20,482 nt of DNA. Origin: Anaerolineae bacterium (GTDB lineage Bacteria > Chloroflexota > Anaerolineae > 4572-78 > J111). Position 1 is the first letter of the stretch. Each line of letters starts with the position of its first letter. Positions 6,156 to 13,653 of this stretch are shown one piece after another. The DNA lies in NCBI GenBank assembly GCA_020433835.1, contig JAGRBY010000058.1, forward strand, positions 1 to 20,482, written 5' to 3'. Made by a program: the position numbers and the translations under genes. The notes beneath the pieces are model-generated. The model had not been told where the DNA came from. It was given only the letters and a program-made list of their open reading frames with translations, and did not search any database.

Positions 6156-8690
6156 CTACTGTAAGTTCCTAAATCGTTTTCCTTGCGCGACCAACGCTTC
6201 TAGCATTTCGCGGGTTTCACGCTGCGTAGCCCCGGCCAGTCGATCGACCTTGCAGCCGGCGGCTCTGAGGGTAGCATCCACCGCTGCCGGTACGCCTCCC
6301 GGCCCACCAACGATGGTTACGGCTTTCGCCAGTTTGGCTTCCTCAACGGAAAAACCCATCGTTACCGGGAAGCGGGCAATATAATCGATGGCTCCGCGCA
6401 GATCCCATTCGGCCCAATGGTCTGGCCCTTGGTGCCAGAAAAGCATGTAATGTTCGATCGGTTTGCCGGTGATCGGCTGGCTGTCATCAGCCGGAGGCGT
6501 TTCGGGTACCGTCGGTGTTGTTTCCGGAGCCAGTAGGCTGTTGGTGAGGGTTAGCAGCATCGGTTTCCAGGTTGGCCAGGTTGCGCCGGGGCTTTGGGTG
6601 CGCTCAATTTCTTGGTAGCCGACAATATTACTGGTGGTTAATTTTAGCCGCCCCAACAGTTGAGCCAACACAAAAGCGGCGGCGTTAAGCTGGGCTTGCG
6701 GCGGCTGAGTATCGGTAAAGTTGCCGATCAGGGCCACCCCAATGCTGTCAACGCTGTTTTGGCCGGCATGGGCCGCCATTGAAACCAGCGGCTGAGTTTG
6801 ATAGGCCAGCCCTTGTTCGGTGATACAAAAATGGTAGGTGATGCCCGGCAAATCGCGGCGATCGACCAAAAACTCGGCGATACGCTCAACCGTGATATTG
6901 GCCGGTGTGCCGGTATGATGGATGATAATCCGCTTGATTGTACTGGTTTCGCGCCGGGCGTAACGTTTAGATGCGTGCTGCGGCAACTGTTCGATGATGT
7001 TTTGGATCTGCACCTGCGGCATCGGTGTTGGTGTTGGTGTTGGCGTTGGTACTGGTGTTGGGGTTGGAGTCGGTACCGGCTGCGGTTGCGGTTCGGGCGT
7101 AGGTTGCGGTTGAGGCTGCGGAACCGGCTCAGGCTTGACCTCAACGACAGCCGGGTTAACCGTGATGGGGCTAACCAAGAGTCCGGCATCGCCCTGCGTA
7201 ATGAACCACGTTACCAGTTCATGCACCATATCCCAGCGGAGTTGGTATGTTCCGGCCGTATCAGGCGTACGTAATCGCGCTTTGAGATTGACCACCCCAT
7301 CGGGCGGAATATCACGCGGTAGAGACGTGCGGAAATCGAGCTGTGGGGGAATAGACACGCCTTGCCCTTGCGTATCGATCCACTGAAAACCCAGCCGGAA
7401 AGGGCGATTTCCATCTTTTACCCAGGTGAAACTGCCGGCATTGCGCAACGTTAAGTTGACCGTGAGTGTTTGACCGGCCGTGGCCGTTGTTGGTGTATTG
7501 TGCGTAACATAACGGGTGCGATAGCCTGGTTCGGGCGGTCGGGCAATGGTTTTGGTCGTTGCTGTTCCGCCCGTCGTCTGGGGTTGCAGTTGCGGTTGGG
7601 GTTGGGGTTGAGGCTGGGGTTGGGGTTGCGGTTGAGGCTGCGGTACAACCTGTCGCCACATGTAGTTTTTGGCAATGGCATCGCGCAGATCTTGCTGAAC
7701 CTGATTTTTACCGTCGATGTGCCAATCGTCATCGCGAGACCAGCGGTACAAGATCATACAGCGAATCTGCTGGCTGTTCGTCCGATTCCATTCATTTATC
7801 TCCTGGTAAGCGTTTTTAACCCAGCCGCTGTTGGTGTCGGGCCATTTCACGCCACCAGGATCGACATCCCCATTGGCTTCAGTCAGGTAAACCGGTAAAT
7901 CTTGGAAAGCCTCTGGAATGGCGTACATCTGATTTTTGTAGGTGCGGAAATGATAATAGTAATTTTGGAAAGGGGGCCCCATTTTTTCCTCGCTAAAGAC
8001 CAGACTCGGTACATAACCGTGCGTGTAAGCGTGGATAGCAATGGCATCGCAATTTTCGCGACCAATAGCCAGCAGGATATCGCGCATATAAACAATGAAA
8101 TTACCGAAAAAACCGTTATATGGATACGAATTTGGCGCACCGGGAATTTGGTTGGCCGGATATTTGCCCAACGGATCAGCCTCATACGGTGTTTGGGCGT
8201 TCCACGGCCCTATTGAACCGACAACGACCTGATCGTTTTCATGGCCGGGAATGGCTTTGATGGCCCGCCGGCACAGTTTGTAGCATTCGGCGTAGCGGCG
8301 GGGCGTAATGCGTTCGGCTTGAGAATTGCCGGGGCTAAGGCGAGGTTGCTCCCGTTCAAAGTTCATTTCATTGCCGATGATCCAAATATGCGCGCCGGGC
8401 GATTGGCGTACAAAGTTAGCCGCTCGTTGTGCAAAATCGCGATATTTCGCTTCATTAGGGATGGTTCCATCAGGTCCATAAGCGTGGTTGAGACGCACGA
8501 TAACGCCAAAGCCTTGATCGGCCAGCCGTTTATAAAAATCACCTTTACTACCCGGATCAACAGGATTGGCGCGGATCTCTTCGGTTATGAGAATCCACCC
8601 TTTGGCTTCCCCCTCGTGTTTGAGTAATTGCTCACCGCCGGGGTCGTGAAGCCCATAAATATACTGGTTTTCGCCGTAAGGAACCGCCAT
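6156..8690 (-). CDS. Leaderless glycosidase-like / NBR1-Ig / pseudo-amidase / CWB2-like protein (paralogue A)
   Basis: An 844-residue protein with the same domain order as its neighbour. The glycosidase-like barrel (1-345) has candidate catalytic E108 (WIIGNEMN) and E271 (VYLTEAN). A Pro-Gln repeat linker follows (350-371), then an NBR1-type Ig domain (about 387-512) and a Pro-Thr/Pro-Gln linker (519-558). The amidase_2/PGRP domain (about 575-725) keeps H591 and Y619, but Y692 and S700 stand where the second zinc His and the zinc Cys belong. The CWB2-like C terminus spans about 742-844 (VTIVGGPGGVP, GCKVDRLAG). The extra length over the paralogue is mostly the two linkers. There is no signal peptide. 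Shine-Dalgarno AGGAG (8700-8704) is 9 bases before the ATG. It is the first gene of the minus-strand cluster. Expected role: binding, and perhaps cleavage, of a wall or sheath glycan, if it is exported by a non-Sec route. Confidence 0.8.
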   Translation of the reverse strand: MAVPYGENQYIYGLHDPGGEQLLKHEGEAKGWILITEEIRANPVDPGSKGDFYKRLADQGFGVIVRLNHAYGPDGTIPNEAKYRDFAQRAANFVRQSPGAHIWIIGNEMNFEREQPRLSPGNSQAERITPRRYAECYKLCRRAIKAIPGHENDQVVVGSIGPWNAQTPYEADPLGKYPANQIPGAPNSYPYNGFFGNFIVYMRDILLAIGRENCDAIAIHAYTHGYVPSLVFSEEKMGPPFQNYYYHFRTYKNQMYAIPEAFQDLPVYLTEANGDVDPGGVKWPDTNSGWVKNAYQEINEWNRTNSQQIRCMILYRWSRDDDWHIDGKNQVQQDLRDAIAKNYMWRQVVPQPQPQPQPQPQPQPQPQLQPQTTGGTATTKTIARPPEPGYRTRYVTHNTPTTATAGQTLTVNLTLRNAGSFTWVKDGNRPFRLGFQWIDTQGQGVSIPPQLDFRTSLPRDIPPDGVVNLKARLRTPDTAGTYQLRWDMVHELVTWFITQGDAGLLVSPITVNPAVVEVKPEPVPQPQPQPTPEPQPQPVPTPTPTPVPTPTPTPTPMPQVQIQNIIEQLPQHASKRYARRETSTIKRIIIHHTGTPANITVERIAEFLVDRRDLPGITYHFCITEQGLAYQTQPLVSMAAHAGQNSVDSIGVALIGNFTDTQPPQAQLNAAAFVLAQLLGRLKLTTSNIVGYQEIERTQSPGATWPTWKPMLLTLTNSLLAPETTPTVPETPPADDSQPITGKPIEHYMLFWHQGPDHWAEWDLRGAIDYIARFPVTMGFSVEEAKLAKAVTIVGGPGGVPAAVDATLRAAGCKVDRLAGATQRETREMLEALVAQGKRFRNLQ
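7017..7136 (-). repeat. Coding repeat for the Pro-Thr / Pro-Gln linker of paralogue A
   Basis: This stretch encodes residues 519-558 of the 844-residue protein, a run of Pro-Gln and Pro-Thr dipeptides between the Ig and amidase-like domains. The + strand shows repeated GGTGTT and GGTTGC hexamers. The shorter paralogue has no equivalent, so the linker was probably gained, or expanded by slippage, after duplication. Confidence 0.7.
7578..7643 (-). repeat. Coding repeat for the Pro-Gln linker, with a GGGGTT G-quadruplex motif on the opposite strand
   Basis: Encodes residues 350-371, a Pro-Gln dipeptide run. On the + strand it contains GGGG runs at 7598-7601, 7604-7607, 7616-7619 and 7622-7625, with a fifth at 7580-7583, separated mainly by TT. 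This matches the G4N1-8 quadruplex pattern. The G-rich strand is the template strand for this gene. The paralogue lacks the repeat. Confidence 0.7.
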
Positions 8691-9067
8691 AGGGTGTTAC
8701 TCCTTTTATAAATTTTTTACACCAAACGGTTTAAGAAGCATCTTGTCTATTTTGGAGTAAATTGTACGTGTGAAAAAGTGGCCAATTTAGGTTCTGCGGG
8801 GGAAATCGGGCGAGAAAATAACAAAACCAAGCCGGTTATTTTGAGAACCCCCGGTTTGTTAAGATTATAACCGAAAAGAACTTTTATGTGAAGTTTGTAA
8901 GGGCTATTTTATAAAATTGCAGTGTCAAATTAATTTTTCTAACTTTAGTTTCAGAGCATTATCGGATACAATGGTCATGTCAGCGAGGCAATAAACCTGC
9001 AACTTAAAAAGACGATTTCGTTTTCCAACAGAACTTGTAAAACTAGATATAGAGAGGTCAAGGTCCC
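8691..9067. other. Divergent control region between the wall-protein cluster and the cyclase gene
   Basis: An AT-rich, non-coding stretch of 377 bases that must hold promoters for both directions. Visible structure: TAACAAAACC (8819-8828) pairs with GGTTTGTTA (8853-8861), with one bulged base. An overlapping CGGTTAT (8833-8839) pairs with ATAACCG (8867-8873), so the two hairpins exclude each other. A perfect 12-bp palindrome ATTTTATAAAAT lies at 8906-8917. TACAAT at 8967-8972 is a possible -10 for the + gene, but I could not find a convincing -35. Shine-Dalgarno sites lie at 8700-8704 (-) and about 9053-9057 (+). Confidence 0.5.
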
Positions 9068-10687
9068 ATGGTAACTTCATCTTCGATTCTCATTGTGGAC
9101 GACAATCCAACCGGCCGCCAAATTTTGAACGGCTTGTTATTCGACCAAAATTATAGTATAGACTTTGCTGTGAACGGTATTGAAGCCCTTCAAAAGATCG
9201 ATTCCTCTAAACCAGACCTGATCTTGCTGGATGTAATGATGCCCGATATGAACGGTTTTGAAGTATGCAAGCATCTTAAAGCCGACAAAGAATGGCGGCA
9301 TATTCCGGTTATTTTGGTAACGGCTCTTGACAGCAAAGAAGATTTAGCCTACGGTCTCGACGTTGGAGCCGATGATTTTATCTCGAAACCTGTTAACGGT
9401 TTGGAGCTGCGTGCGCGTATCCGCTCCATGCTGCGTATCAAACAGCAGTATGATGCTCTAAAAAGGCAAAAGCGCGAGTTAACAACTTCCCTTCACCTCA
9501 ATCAAAAATTTTCCCACGTATTTGCCCAACACCTTGAGGCTCTTGAAATTGTTCATCATACCAGTATCCAACTCATGAACAACTTCAGCATGGACTCGGT
9601 GCTCGATTTGGTTTCTCAAGCGGTGTTAGATCTGGTGCCGGAAGCCGAAGGGTGCGTTATGCACTTGCTGTCAGATGATGATCAGCAGCTGCTGCCGGTT
9701 GTCTATTCTTCAGAAACCACAAGCAAAATTGTATACCCCGATTTGGGCATCGAAGAGATTATTCAACGTGCGATCAAAGAAGGCCGTACTCTCATTGTGC
9801 CTGATGTCGTTTGTAGTAAGTGCCATAAGCTCAACCAAACTCCAGAGATACGGTCGCTGCTCGTGACGCCGCTGTTTGAAGGTGAGAAAGCCGTCGGCAC
9901 ATTGAGTATCTATCGTTCGAGTGCGATCCCGTTTGATGCCGACTACCAATACGTGCTGTCGATTATCGGCACGCAGGCCGCGGTCGCTATTAGCCGGGCT
10001 AAACTGCTGCGCGATCGAGAGCTGGCCAACGAAAAAGAAAAGTGGGCTATCCGCAATATTTTTCAGCGCTACGTTAGCCCGGCCGTGGTTGATCAGGTCG
10101 TTGAGGATCGCAATAACTTGGCATTGGGTGGGCAGCGCCAGGAGGTAACTATCTTATTCGCCGATATTCGCGGCTTCACCACCTTTAGCGAAGATCGTGA
10201 CCCTGAGCAGCTTATCGATGTCTTAAACAGCTATTTGGCCCTGGCCGTCGAGGCCATTTTAGCCGAGGAAGGCACACTCGATAAATTTATGGGAGATGCT
10301 GTTATGGCCATCTTCAATGCCCCATTGGCGCAGTCTGATCATGCACTGCGGGCTGTGCGGGCGGCCCTGGCCATGCAGCAAGCCATCGCTGAGTATAACC
10401 GAGAGCATGCCGTGGATAAATCTTTGAGCTTTGGCATCGGCTTACACTGCGGCCAGGCAGTGGTTGGTAATGTTGGTACTGCCCAGCAAATGAATTACAC
10501 GGCTATTGGTGATACGGTTAACCTGGCTAAGCGATTGCAAGAGTACGCCGGTGGCGGTACTATTTTATTGAGTCAGGCCATCTACCGACTTTTGCAAGGT
10601 CAGATAAACGTTGAAGAGTTAGGCCAACTCACCGTCAAAGGGCGGCGAACCCCTGTAGACAGCTACCAATTACTCAGTTTGGCTTAA
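9068..10687 (+). CDS. Response regulator with GAF domain and class III adenylate cyclase output
   Basis: A 539-residue cytoplasmic protein that would make cAMP in response to phosphorylation and/or a GAF ligand. The receiver (5-122) has acidic pair D11/D12, phospho-acceptor D55, T85 and K107. A coiled linker leads to a GAF domain at about 155-315. The class III cyclase domain (about 350-535) has metal Asp D366 (ILFADIRGF) and D410 (FMGDAV), purine-selecting K406 and D482 (the Lys/Asp pair favours ATP over GTP), and transition-state residues N485 and R489. All catalytic residues are present, so it should be active. The GAF domain contains CSKCH at 249-253, formally a CxxCH motif, though a cytoplasmic protein would not normally receive heme c. 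Shine-Dalgarno GAGAGG lies about 10 bases before the ATG. The hybrid kinase downstream on the same strand is the likely partner. Confidence 0.92.
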   Translation: MVTSSSILIVDDNPTGRQILNGLLFDQNYSIDFAVNGIEALQKIDSSKPDLILLDVMMPDMNGFEVCKHLKADKEWRHIPVILVTALDSKEDLAYGLDVGADDFISKPVNGLELRARIRSMLRIKQQYDALKRQKRELTTSLHLNQKFSHVFAQHLEALEIVHHTSIQLMNNFSMDSVLDLVSQAVLDLVPEAEGCVMHLLSDDDQQLLPVVYSSETTSKIVYPDLGIEEIIQRAIKEGRTLIVPDVVCSKCHKLNQTPEIRSLLVTPLFEGEKAVGTLSIYRSSAIPFDADYQYVLSIIGTQAAVAISRAKLLRDRELANEKEKWAIRNIFQRYVSPAVVDQVVEDRNNLALGGQRQEVTILFADIRGFTTFSEDRDPEQLIDVLNSYLALAVEAILAEEGTLDKFMGDAVMAIFNAPLAQSDHALRAVRAALAMQQAIAEYNREHAVDKSLSFGIGLHCGQAVVGNVGTAQQMNYTAIGDTVNLAKRLQEYAGGGTILLSQAIYRLLQGQINVEELGQLTVKGRRTPVDSYQLLSLA

Positions 10688-10735
10688 TTGTAGTACCACT
10701 ACTCTATTGTCATGCCGGTTAAAGCTTACTACAAT
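10687..10735 (+). promoter_or_regulatory. Competing inverted repeats just after the cyclase stop
   Basis: ATTGTAGTA (10687-10695) pairs perfectly with TACTACAAT (10727-10735). The left arm can instead fold locally as GTAGT-ACC-ACTAC (10690-10702). The two pairings are mutually exclusive. No T-run follows. Together with the hairpin at 10812-10881, this could be part of a regulated leader for the kinase gene, or simply 3' structure of the cyclase transcript. Confidence 0.35.
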
Positions 10736-10811
10736 AACAGCCATAAACAAAGTAACGTTGCACATAAACATCTTAAACTGCGTATTGGGTTTAGCGATGA
10801 CCGCGCTCATC

Positions 10812-10890
10812 AAAAGCCTCCTGTTATATTTTTTCAAACCCTTTTAATAGTTGGAAAAAGAGGCGTACGCAGGAGGCTTTTTTGTTTTAT
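10812..10890 (+). terminator. Terminator-like hairpin between the cyclase and kinase genes
   Basis: AAAAGCCTCCTG (10812-10823) pairs perfectly with CAGGAGGCTTTT (10870-10881) and is followed by a T-rich tail. The 46-base loop contains a second stem, TTTTTCAAAC with GTTGGAAAAA, with one mismatch. GCGTACGC at 10863-10870 is a palindrome next to the right arm. It would end the cyclase transcript. Because it lies only about 50 bases before the kinase start, with no clear promoter in between, it may instead act as an attenuator. Confidence 0.7.
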
Positions 10891-10928
10891 CGATTGCGAT
10901 AGTAACCTTTAGCGGCTGTAACCTTTTT

Positions 10929-10933
10929 AGGAA
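10929..10933 (+). promoter_or_regulatory. Ribosome binding site favouring the kinase start at 10940
   Basis: AGGAA directly abuts an ATG at 10934, which is too close for initiation there. It lies 6 bases before the next in-frame ATG at 10940, a normal spacing, so 10940 is the preferred start. The choice changes the protein by two residues. Confidence 0.55.
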
Positions 10934-10939
10934 ATGCCT

Positions 10940-13300
10940 ATGCCTATCCTTAAGCAACCCGAAGTAGAGTCTCATTCTATGCAGCATGATCGAGAACTGC
11001 TCATTCTCCAGTCGGCCAGTGCGGCTATGATGTCCAGTCTCGATTTAGAGCATGTGCTCAATGCAGTTATTGGCGAAATGGTTAATCTGCTGCAAGTGGA
11101 AGCCTGCACCATTTTTGACTGGAACCCGCATGATAACGCTATAACCCCACTGGCTGCACACCGCCCCTCGGATTGGAATGAAACCTCAGCCTCGTCGCTT
11201 GCTACGGTAAAACTGACAGAATTTCCGATTACGCGCCGGGTTCTTACCGATAAACACGCCACCCAACTTACCCACACCGACCCCGCCGGATTAACCCAAA
11301 CACACGCCGCTCAACAGAATATTCAAACCCTACTCATGCTGCCCCTCATTTTTCAAGAGCGCGTTATTGGGTTGGTCGATAGCATGGATCGACGCAGTGA
11401 GCGCGTTTTTTCAGCCAAAGAAATGGCAATGGCCAAACTGCTCGTTACCCACGCTGCCATCGCTATTGAAAACGCGCGTCTTCATGCCGAAACCGCGCAG
11501 CGAACCCAACAGTTAGCCCTTATCCAACAGCTTGACCGGTCGATTACCGTTAGCCTGCGCATTTCCGATGTTTATTACGCTTTTGCCAGCCACGTGGCCC
11601 GTATGCTCAGTTACGACCACATGTCGATCACGCTTTTAGAGAAGGACGAACTGCGCGTTACCTATGTCAATAACAACGCGCTCGATATAACCGCTTTCCC
11701 GGTTGGGATGCAGCTGCCGCTTCAATCTTCGGCAGTCGGCTGGGTGATCAACCAACGGCAGCCGCTTTTGCGCCACAACATCGCGCTAGACTCGCACTTT
11801 GTTGAAGATGAACAACTGGTTAGAGATCAAATCAAGGCCCAGATGATTATCCCCTTGCGCATCAAAGGACAGATTATCGGTACGTGGAATATCGGCAGCC
11901 GTCAAGTTGGCAACTACTCACCCGATGATTTAACCTTGGCCCAAACCGTAGCTGCCCAACTGGCCGTAGCCATTGCTAATGCCCGCTCTTACGAGCAAGC
12001 CCGCCAGGAAATTGTCGAGCGCAAGCGGGCCGAGGCCGCTCTGGAGGAAGAGCGTGCTATGCTAGCCCAGCGCGTGGCTGAACAAACCGCCGACTTACGG
12101 GCCGCCAATGTTGAACTGGCCAAAATAGCCCGCCTCAAAGATGAATTTTTAGCCAATGTGAGCCATGAACTACGCACCCCACTAACCGCGATATTGGGCC
12201 TGTGTGAAATGATGGAGATGGGCATCTACGGCCCGCTCAACGAAAAACAGACACATTCTGTTCACAATATCGAAGAAAGCGGAAACCATTTACTAGATTT
12301 AATCAACGATATCTTGGACTTTTCTAAGGTTGAAGCCCACGAACTTGAGCTACAAATCGAGCCGGTTCATATCGATTCCGTTTGTCAGGCCAGCTTAATG
12401 CTGGTCAAACAGATGGCCTACAAAAAAGAGCTTAAAGTTTCTCTGGTGTTAGATAGTACCGTCGATACCCTCAACGCCGACGAGCGCCGCTTAAAGCAAA
12501 TTCTGGTCAACTTGCTAAGCAACGCGGTTAAATTTACGCCATCGGGCGGGTCGGTTGGCCTGGAAGTGCGTAAAAACCCCGAGCGAGAACAGATCGATTT
12601 TATCGTCTGGGATACGGGTATCGGGATTGCCCCCGAATATCAGCAGCAACTGTTTCAACCGTTTATGCAGCTCGATAACCGGCTGTCGAGGCAGCACTCA
12701 GGCACCGGCCTGGGCTTGTCGTTGGTACACCGGCTGGCTCAACTTCATCAGGGAGAAGTAACCTTAGAAAGCGAAGTCGGGCAGGGCAGCCGGTTTGTGG
12801 TATCGCTGCCGCAGCAAAGCCCGCTTGGCTCTGACTATGTCAGCCGAGATACACTGCCGCTGGAAAAAATATGGGCCTCGTCCCCACCGCCCCACCCCGA
12901 GGAAACCCCTTCCGGCCCCCTCATTTTATTAGCCGAAGATGATCCCAAGGTTTCCGCTTTAATGGTCGATTTCCTGAGCCGGCAAGGTTACCGGCTTGTA
13001 GTGGCTCACAACGGTCACGAAGCATTAGCCAAGGCCAGCAGCGAGCATCCCGCTCTTATTTTGATGGATATTCAAATGCCCGAACTGGATGGACTAACCG
13101 CCATTCGCCGCGCCAGGGAAATACCCGAGTTACGCGCTATCCCCATCGTTGCCCTCACCGCCCGGGCCATGGCCAACGATCGCGAGAAGTGTCTTGAAGC
13201 CGGAGCCACCGATTACCTCAGTAAGCCGGTGAGTTTGGCTGAACTAATCAACATGCTCAAAGTTCAATTGGCTGCTTCTCGCAAAGTGATCGATGACTAA
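10940..13300 (+). CDS. Hybrid sensor histidine kinase (GAF-GAF-HisKA-HATPase-REC)
   Basis: A 786-residue cytoplasmic kinase without membrane segments, so it senses an internal signal or ligand through two GAF domains (about 15-185 and 195-360). A coiled coil (about 360-400) leads to the HisKA domain, with the phospho-His at 409 in NVSHELRTPLT. The HATPase_c domain (about 505-625) has the N box (NLLSNAVKF), G1 (DTGIGI) and G2 (GTGLGLSL). A Pro-rich linker then joins a C-terminal receiver (about 660-775) with phospho-acceptor D710 (LILMDIQMP), an AEDD acidic pocket and the SKP Lys. The hybrid form implies a phosphorelay, which needs an Hpt protein or direct His-to-Asp transfer. The REC-cyclase gene just upstream is the obvious candidate output. 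No DNA-binding regulator lies nearby. The downstream hairpin at 13338-13368 probably ends the transcript. Confidence 0.92.
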   Translation: MPILKQPEVESHSMQHDRELLILQSASAAMMSSLDLEHVLNAVIGEMVNLLQVEACTIFDWNPHDNAITPLAAHRPSDWNETSASSLATVKLTEFPITRRVLTDKHATQLTHTDPAGLTQTHAAQQNIQTLLMLPLIFQERVIGLVDSMDRRSERVFSAKEMAMAKLLVTHAAIAIENARLHAETAQRTQQLALIQQLDRSITVSLRISDVYYAFASHVARMLSYDHMSITLLEKDELRVTYVNNNALDITAFPVGMQLPLQSSAVGWVINQRQPLLRHNIALDSHFVEDEQLVRDQIKAQMIIPLRIKGQIIGTWNIGSRQVGNYSPDDLTLAQTVAAQLAVAIANARSYEQARQEIVERKRAEAALEEERAMLAQRVAEQTADLRAANVELAKIARLKDEFLANVSHELRTPLTAILGLCEMMEMGIYGPLNEKQTHSVHNIEESGNHLLDLINDILDFSKVEAHELELQIEPVHIDSVCQASLMLVKQMAYKKELKVSLVLDSTVDTLNADERRLKQILVNLLSNAVKFTPSGGSVGLEVRKNPEREQIDFIVWDTGIGIAPEYQQQLFQPFMQLDNRLSRQHSGTGLGLSLVHRLAQLHQGEVTLESEVGQGSRFVVSLPQQSPLGSDYVSRDTLPLEKIWASSPPPHPEETPSGPLILLAEDDPKVSALMVDFLSRQGYRLVVAHNGHEALAKASSEHPALILMDIQMPELDGLTAIRRAREIPELRAIPIVALTARAMANDREKCLEAGATDYLSKPVSLAELINMLKVQLAASRKVIDD

Positions 13301-13337
13301 AGACAGCAATCGAATAACCTACCTATCTTGGCGAGCA

Positions 13338-13368
13338 GCAAGGGCTAACACTCCCTTTGCACATTTTT
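13338..13368 (+). terminator. Probable terminator of the kinase gene
   Basis: GCAAGGG (13338-13344) pairs with CCCTTTGC (13353-13360) with one bulged T and an 8-base loop. ACATTTTT follows directly. It lies 38 bases past the kinase stop codon. Confidence 0.5.
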
Positions 13369-13615
13369 AGAAACCAGGGTTTTAATACTGCATTGATACT
13401 CTGGTAGCACAACATTAAACTGTGGAGGCGTGAGAACGACAGAAGATCGACAAAATAATCGACAGAATTTACAAGATTATCACGATTTTATCTGTTATAA
13501 TTCGGTAAATCTTGTTAATTCTGTCTAAATTTTCTCCACCACGATTTAGTGCAGAGCTAGCGGTACTCTTCTGCGGCCAAAAGTGCTCTTTTTAACGCTA
13601 AAAACCCTGGTTTCT
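13369..13615. mobile_element. MITE-like element: 247 bp with nested inverted repeats
   Basis: Perfect 15-bp ends AGAAACCAGGGTTTT (13369-13383) and AAAACCCTGGTTTCT (13601-13615) bound the element. Inside, GTGGAG near 13421 faces CTCCAC near 13534. In the centre, 13461-13478 pairs with 13508-13525 at 17 of 18 positions around a 29-base loop (GACAGAATT...AATTCTGTC). No protein is encoded, so a transposase would have to act in trans. I could not see a clear target-site duplication. It lies in the 353-base gap between the converging kinase and lipoprotein genes and could also act as a bidirectional terminator. The rest of the gap (13301-13337) shows nothing notable. Confidence 0.5.
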
Positions 13616-13624
13616 TACTCTCTT

Positions 13625-13645
13625 ATTACCATTTACCCATTACCT
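13625..13645. repeat. Three heptamer units related to ATTACCA
   Basis: The units ATTACCA, TTTACCC and ATTACCT lie 9 bases past the end of the lipoprotein gene. The same heptamer recurs at 15227-15254, just before that gene's start, so the gene is flanked by copies of one short-period repeat. Confidence 0.55.
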
Positions 13646-13653
13646 CAACCCCA

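Noticed and set aside
7017..7136. Tandem GGTGTT-like repeats considered as a CRISPR or intergenic satellite
   Set aside because: There are no spacers, and the repeat reads in frame as a Pro-Thr/Pro-Gln linker inside a long gene.
8887..8972. Promoter elements for the cyclase gene
   Set aside because: TACAAT and TATAAA look like -10 hexamers, but none has a convincing -35 at 16-18 bases, so no promoter was called.
10712..10912. A 66-codon open frame between the cyclase and kinase genes
   Set aside because: It has no ribosome site and runs through the terminator-like hairpin, so its sequence is explained by that structure.
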